Assembly: GCA_015487645.1 (NCBI GenBank) | Contig: WFPH01000213.1 | Location: forward strand, 1-9,012 | Source of the DNA: Thermosulfurimonas sp. | Lineage (GTDB): Bacteria > Desulfobacterota > Thermodesulfobacteria > Thermodesulfobacteriales > Thermodesulfobacteriaceae | Length of the DNA stretch: 9,012 nucleotides | Direction: 5' to 3' | Shown: positions 5,992-9,012 of the stretch, one piece after another | Layout of the letters: each line of letters begins with the position of its first letter | Numbering within the stretch: the first letter of the stretch is position 1 | Notes under the pieces: generated by a model | Told to the model about the DNA's origin: nothing | The model's input: only the letters and a program-made list of their open reading frames with translations | Databases searched by the model: none | Made by a program: the position numbers and the translations under genes

Positions 5992-6774
5992 ATGTCAACG
6001 GCAAAGGACTTCCTGAACCGTATCTTGGAGACCAAAAGGGCCGAAATCACCCGGCGCCGGGAGCGTGGGCTCTTCTTCCGACCTTTCTGGGAGGCCCCCC
6101 GGAGGGATTTGGAGGGGGCTCTAAGGGCTTCCGGGTTTACCATCATCGCCGAAGTCAAACGGGCCTCCCCCTCTAAAGGGCTCCTGTGTCCGGACTTTGA
6201 CCCCGTACGCCTGGCCAGAGCTTACGCCCGGGGAGGAGCCGGGGCCATTTCCATAATAACCGATGAACCCTTCTTCAGGGGATCCCTGGAGTACCTGGCG
6301 GCGGTGAGGGAGGCGGTGGATCTTCCTCTCCTTCGCAAAGACTTCATCTTGGACCCGATCCAGATCGAAGAGGCCCGGGCCTTTGGGGCCGACGCCGTAC
6401 TTCTCATCGTGGCCGCCCTTAGCCCGGAGGACCTGCGCGAACTTCTAGCTTACACGCGCCGGCTCGGGCTCTCGGCCCTGGTGGAAGTCCATCACGAGGA
6501 GGAGCTGGAGGTAGCCCTCTCGGCCGGGGCCCCTGTCATCGGCATCAATAACCGTAACCTCCACACCTTCGAGGTTTCGGTGGAGACCACCTTCCGGATG
6601 CTGAAGGCCGTGCCGAAGGGGCGGCCGGTGGTCTCGGAGAGTGGGCTTTCGGACCCCGGGACCCTCAAGCGTCTGGCCGAAGCCGGGGTGGCCGGAGCCC
6701 TCATTGGAGAGGCCCTGGTGAAAAGTCCAGATCCGGAGTATCTATTGAAAAGTTGGCTTAAGGAGGTCCAATAA
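5992..6774 (+). CDS. trpC: Indole-3-glycerol phosphate synthase (TrpC)
   Basis: A 260-residue TIM-barrel enzyme that closes the ring of CdRP to give indole-3-glycerol phosphate, the fourth step from chorismate to tryptophan. By alignment to the well-studied archaeal enzyme the catalytic set is complete: Glu54 and Lys56 in IIAEVKRASPSKG (51-63), Lys116 in RKDF, Glu165 in VEVH, Asn186 in GINNRNL, and Glu216-Ser217 in SESGLS. The N-terminal helix ILETKRAEI (11-19) is also typical. It is monofunctional, with no TrpF fusion. GGGGAG sits three to four bases before the ATG, slightly close. It is the first gene of trpC-hisI-hisG; no other trp gene is in view. Confidence 0.97.
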   Translation: MSTAKDFLNRILETKRAEITRRRERGLFFRPFWEAPRRDLEGALRASGFTIIAEVKRASPSKGLLCPDFDPVRLARAYARGGAGAISIITDEPFFRGSLEYLAAVREAVDLPLLRKDFILDPIQIEEARAFGADAVLLIVAALSPEDLRELLAYTRRLGLSALVEVHHEEELEVALSAGAPVIGINNRNLHTFEVSVETTFRMLKAVPKGRPVVSESGLSDPGTLKRLAEAGVAGALIGEALVKSPDPEYLLKSWLKEVQ

Positions 6775-6777
6775 GCC

Positions 6778-7164
6778 ATGCTCAGGCCAAATTTCGAAAA
6801 AATGGGCGGATTGATACCGGCCATCGTGCAAGATGCCGAAACTGGCGAGGTCCTCATGCTGGCCTACATGAACGAAGAAGCCTGGCAGCGGACTCTGGAG
6901 ACCGGAAAGGCCCATTATTTTAGCCGCAGTCGCCAGAAGATCTGGCTCAAGGGGGAATCCTCGGGGCACGTTCAGGAGGTGCATGAAATCCTCATCGACT
7001 GCGATGCCGACACTGTGCTTCTCAAAGTAAAACAGCTCGGAGGGGCAGCCTGTCACACCGGTTACCGTTCCTGTTTCTATCGCCGCCTCCAAGGTAACCA
7101 GGTGGAAATCGTCTCTCCAAAAATCTTTGATCCGGAGGAGGTCTATGGGCGAAAGGGTGCTTAA
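6778..7164 (+). CDS. hisI: Phosphoribosyl-AMP cyclohydrolase (HisI)
   Basis: A 128-residue cytoplasmic enzyme that opens the adenine ring of phosphoribosyl-AMP, the third step of histidine synthesis. The active site is intact: KIWLKGESSGHVQEV (54-68), the metal-binding DCDAD (74-78), and ACHTGYRSCFYRR (91-103). Cys75, Cys92 and Cys99 are the expected zinc ligands, and Asp74, Asp76 and Asp78 the magnesium ligands. It is the cyclohydrolase alone, without the HisE pyrophosphohydrolase fused in many bacteria, so hisE must be elsewhere. It starts three bases after the trpC stop, with AAGGAGGT at 6760-6767, and its 3' end overlaps hisG by 20 bases. Confidence 0.97.
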   Translation: MLRPNFEKMGGLIPAIVQDAETGEVLMLAYMNEEAWQRTLETGKAHYFSRSRQKIWLKGESSGHVQEVHEILIDCDADTVLLKVKQLGGAACHTGYRSCFYRRLQGNQVEIVSPKIFDPEEVYGRKGA

Positions 7165-8023
7165 GTTCGGTATTCCCAAGGGGAGCCTTGAGAAGGCCAC
7201 CATCGAACTTCTCGAAAGATCCGGCTGGCGGGTCAAGGTTCATCACCGCAGCTATTTTCCGGAGATTGATGACCCGGAGATCTCCTGTGCCATCTGTCGG
7301 GCCCAGGAGATGAGCCGATATGTGGAGGCCGGGGTGCTGGATGCCGGCATTACGGGGAAAGACTGGATCCTGGAAAACGACTCCAAAGTGGTGCCGGTGG
7401 CGGATCTGATTTACTCCAAGGTCAGCAAACGACCGGCCCGGTGGGTGCTGGCCGTGCCCGCAGACTCGGATATCCGCACCCTTGAGGATCTCCAGGGCAA
7501 GAAGATCGCCACCGAGCTGGTCAACTTCACCAAGCGGTATTTTGCCGAGCGCGGCATCGAGGTCAAGGTGGAGTTCTCCTGGGGAGCTACGGAGGCCAAA
7601 GTGGTTCAAGGGTTGGCCGACGCCATCGTGGAGGTCACCGAGACCGGAACCACCATCAAGGCCCACGGGCTAAAAATCATTCACGAACTCCTGGTCACCC
7701 ACCCCCAGCTCATCGCCAACGAGACCGCCTGGCAGGATCCCTGGAAGCGGAAGAAGATCGAACAGCTGGCCCTTCTACTTCAGGGGGCCCTTCGGGCCGA
7801 TCGCCTGGTGGGTCTCAAGATGAACGTGGCCGAAAAGGATCTGGAGAAGGTGGTCAAACTCCTGCCAAGTCTCACGGCTCCCACCATCTCCAGACTCTAT
7901 CAGGAAGGCTGGTTCGCAGTAGAAACCGTAATCTCCGAAGGCGAGGTCCGCGAGTTGATTCCCAAGCTCATCGAAGCCGGAGCCCAGGGGATTATTGAAT
8001 ATTCCCTCAATAAAGTGATATAA
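7145..8023 (+). CDS. hisG: ATP phosphoribosyltransferase, long form (HisG)
   Basis: A 292-residue enzyme that joins ATP and PRPP, the first committed and feedback-controlled step of histidine synthesis. The N-terminal catalytic domains start with LKFGIPKGSLE (6-16). The PRPP-binding region is ADAIVEVTETGTTIKAHGL (158-176). Residues about 215-292 form the C-terminal regulatory domain (NVAEKDLEKVVKLLPSLTAP, then WFAVETVISEGEV) that binds histidine in the long form. This form acts without HisZ. I place the start at ATG 7145, just after GGAGGAGG (7134-7141); an in-frame TTG at 7127 would start before that site. It overlaps the end of hisI in another frame, so translation is probably coupled. Confidence 0.97.
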   Translation: MGERVLKFGIPKGSLEKATIELLERSGWRVKVHHRSYFPEIDDPEISCAICRAQEMSRYVEAGVLDAGITGKDWILENDSKVVPVADLIYSKVSKRPARWVLAVPADSDIRTLEDLQGKKIATELVNFTKRYFAERGIEVKVEFSWGATEAKVVQGLADAIVEVTETGTTIKAHGLKIIHELLVTHPQLIANETAWQDPWKRKKIEQLALLLQGALRADRLVGLKMNVAEKDLEKVVKLLPSLTAPTISRLYQEGWFAVETVISEGEVRELIPKLIEAGAQGIIEYSLNKVI

Positions 8024-8024
8024 A
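7995..8024 (+). promoter_or_regulatory. Candidate promoter for the TPR lipoprotein gene
   Basis: TTGAAT at 7995-8000 (four of six to the -35), an 18-base spacer and TATAAA at 8019-8024 (five of six to the -10) overlap the end of hisG. A second TATAAA at 8030-8035 has a weaker -35. This would let the TPR gene be transcribed on its own, although readthrough from hisG is also possible because no terminator lies in the 35-base gap. Confidence 0.3.
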
Positions 8025-8058
8025 GACCTTATAAAAGTTCCAAACCAAGGGGGGTGTC

Positions 8059-8820
8059 ATGAAGCGATTCTTTGTCCTGGGAGTTTTACTCCTCATGATT
8101 GCGGCCTGTGGGCCTTCGACCACCTATCATGAGCAAGCCTCCGGAATGCATAAAGAGCTGGCCTATGTTTACCTCAAGGATGGTCGTTATCCCGAAGCCC
8201 TCAGGGAAGCCCTTTTGGCCAAAAACGAGCGCCCCAAGGACCCGGAAGTTTACAACCTTTTAGGGCTCATCTATATGGGCCGCAAGGAGTACGGGAAAGC
8301 CGAAAGCCAGTTCCAGGAGGCCCTCCGCCTCGATCCCAAATATTCCGAAGCCCTGAACAACCTGGGAGCTCTGGCCCTTCTGAAAGGCGATTACGATAGG
8401 GCCATCCGCTATTTTGAGGAAGCCCTCAAAAATCCTCTCTACCTCAATCCCTTCATGGCCCTCACTAACCTGGGTTGGGCCTGGCATAAAAAGGGAAACG
8501 ACGAGAAGGCCTTAGCCTATCTGGAGCAGGCCCTCAAACTCAATCCCCGCTACGCCAAGGCCTACTACTACGCCGGGCTCATTGCCTTTGGGCAGGGACG
8601 ATGGGACGAAGCCAAACTTAACTTCCGACGGGCGGTACGGTTCGACCACTCCGACATGGCTTCCCGCTACTGGCTGGGAGAGGTCTACTTCCGTCTGGGG
8701 GAGATCGAGAAAGCCCGCCGTCTCTGGGAGTCCGTCACCCAGCTGGCCCCTGAAAGCGAGTGGGCCCTCAAGGCGGAGGAGAAGCTCCTCCTCCTTGAGA
8801 ACCTCTCTAGTGACACATAG
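8059..8820 (+). CDS. TPR-repeat lipoprotein resembling type IV pilus protein PilW/PilF
   Basis: A 253-residue predicted lipoprotein. Residues 1-16 are a lipoprotein signal (Lys-Arg, hydrophobic core, lipobox IAAC), with Cys17 the lipidated residue. Gly follows rather than Asp, which fits outer-membrane sorting. From about residue 29 to 235 there are about six tetratricopeptide repeats of roughly 34 residues, such as NLGALALLKGDYDRAIRYFE (101-120) and YYAGLIAFGQGRWDEAKLNF (170-189). The longer third repeat, with PLYLNPFMALTNLG (126-139), resembles the matching part of PilF/PilW, which helps the PilQ secretin assemble. No other pilus gene is in view, so a general TPR adaptor role remains possible. 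A G-run with GGGGTG precedes the ATG. The 3' end holds a strong hairpin and overlaps the convergent leuA-like gene by 14 bases. Confidence 0.85.
   Translation: MKRFFVLGVLLLMIAACGPSTTYHEQASGMHKELAYVYLKDGRYPEALREALLAKNERPKDPEVYNLLGLIYMGRKEYGKAESQFQEALRLDPKYSEALNNLGALALLKGDYDRAIRYFEEALKNPLYLNPFMALTNLGWAWHKKGNDEKALAYLEQALKLNPRYAKAYYYAGLIAFGQGRWDEAKLNFRRAVRFDHSDMASRYWLGEVYFRLGEIEKARRLWESVTQLAPESEWALKAEEKLLLLENLSSDT
8767..8799. other. 33-base near-perfect hairpin at the TPR/leuA-like convergent junction
   Basis: CTCAAGG (8767-8773) pairs with CCTTGAG (8793-8799), and GGAGGAG (8775-8781) pairs with CTCCTCC (8785-8791). There is one C/T mismatch between the two stems and a three-base AAG loop, giving 14 pairs out of 15. 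It lies within the TPR coding sequence (LKAEEKLLLLE). Read on the minus strand, it begins seven bases after the leuA-like stop codon. No T-run follows on either strand, so it is not a classic intrinsic terminator. Confidence 0.5.
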
Positions 8821-9012
8821 GCCGGGCCTCGTCTTGAGGACTCTCCTGGGCGGCCTCCTCGGCCAGCCTTCGGCGCAAAGCTTCGCCCTCTTTGCGGGCA
8901 GCCTCGAGACGATTCAAAGCGTTAAGCAGGGCCTTGATCCCTGCGGCCACAATATCTCCGTCGCGCCCCAACCCGGCGGTGCGCCTTCCAGAGACATCCT
9001 CCAGGATTACCC
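8807..9012 (-). CDS. leuA: C-terminal end of a 2-isopropylmalate synthase-like protein (LeuA), 5' end cut by window edge
   Basis: Only the last 67 residues are visible. They contain GRRTAGLGRDGDIVAAGIKA followed by LLNALNRL, matching the end of the LeuA regulatory domain, where members typically show a GADTDIVVAS-type stretch and then NALN. LeuA condenses acetyl-CoA with 2-oxoisovalerate in the first step of leucine synthesis, and this domain binds leucine. Relatives such as citramalate or homocitrate synthase cannot be excluded from this fragment, though the NALNRL ending favours LeuA. After it comes a charged tail of 32 residues ending MCH, longer than many LeuA proteins. The TAG stop lies inside the convergent TPR gene. 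Confidence 0.78.
   Translation of the reverse strand, partial: VILEDVSGRRTAGLGRDGDIVAAGIKALLNALNRLEAARKEGEALRRRLAEEAAQESPQDEARPMCH

Noticed and set aside
5958..6176. Trp/His leader peptide or attenuator before trpC
   Set aside because: The frame starting at 5958 has no Trp or His codon run near its start and simply overlaps trpC; no terminator/antiterminator pair is visible.
7022..7666. 214-residue minus-strand open frame
   Set aside because: It is antisense to hisI and hisG, whose conserved motifs fully explain the DNA.

Overview
The window is a gene-dense, moderately GC-rich bacterial chromosome segment with almost no spare DNA: no gap between genes exceeds about 95 bases. It looks like a diderm (Gram-negative-type) bacterium. 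YidC carries the large periplasmic domain typical of diderms, and there is a predicted outer-membrane lipoprotein resembling the type IV pilus protein PilW/PilF. The charged, compact proteins and the coiled-coil nuclease-like gene suggest a thermophile, perhaps of the Thermodesulfobacteriota type, but that placement is inference only.

Region by region. (1) 1-691, minus: the 5' part of a ThiD-type hydroxymethylpyrimidine (phosphate) kinase, cut by the window start. (2) 783-1526, plus: a long coiled coil made of near-identical seven-residue repeats, followed by a PD-(D/E)XK-like nuclease-fold domain. This is the least understood gene here. (3) 5908-1528, minus: the conserved cluster rpmH-rnpA-yidD-yidC-jag(khpB)-mnmE, with overlapping or almost touching genes, so probably one operon. 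It joins ribosomal protein L34, the RNase P protein, the membrane insertion pair YidD/YidC, an RNA-binding KH/R3H protein and the tRNA U34-modifying GTPase MnmE. The dnaA gene that often sits upstream of rpmH is absent from this side. (4) 5992-8023, plus: trpC-hisI-hisG, a compact amino acid operon divergent from rpmH that mixes one tryptophan step with two early histidine steps. (5) 8059-8820, plus: a six-TPR lipoprotein. (6) 9012-8807, minus: the 3' end of a leuA-like gene (2-isopropylmalate synthase), overlapping the end of the TPR gene by 14 bases.

Most of the window is well-understood housekeeping. I found no mobile element, CRISPR array, tRNA, rRNA or riboswitch. The points most worth a second look are the coiled-coil/nuclease-like protein with its slippage-prone 21-base repeats and unusual active-site residues, a degenerate KH GXXG loop in Jag, and a near-perfect 33-base hairpin just past the leuA-like stop codon inside the TPR gene. 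None of these amounts to a demonstrated new system.
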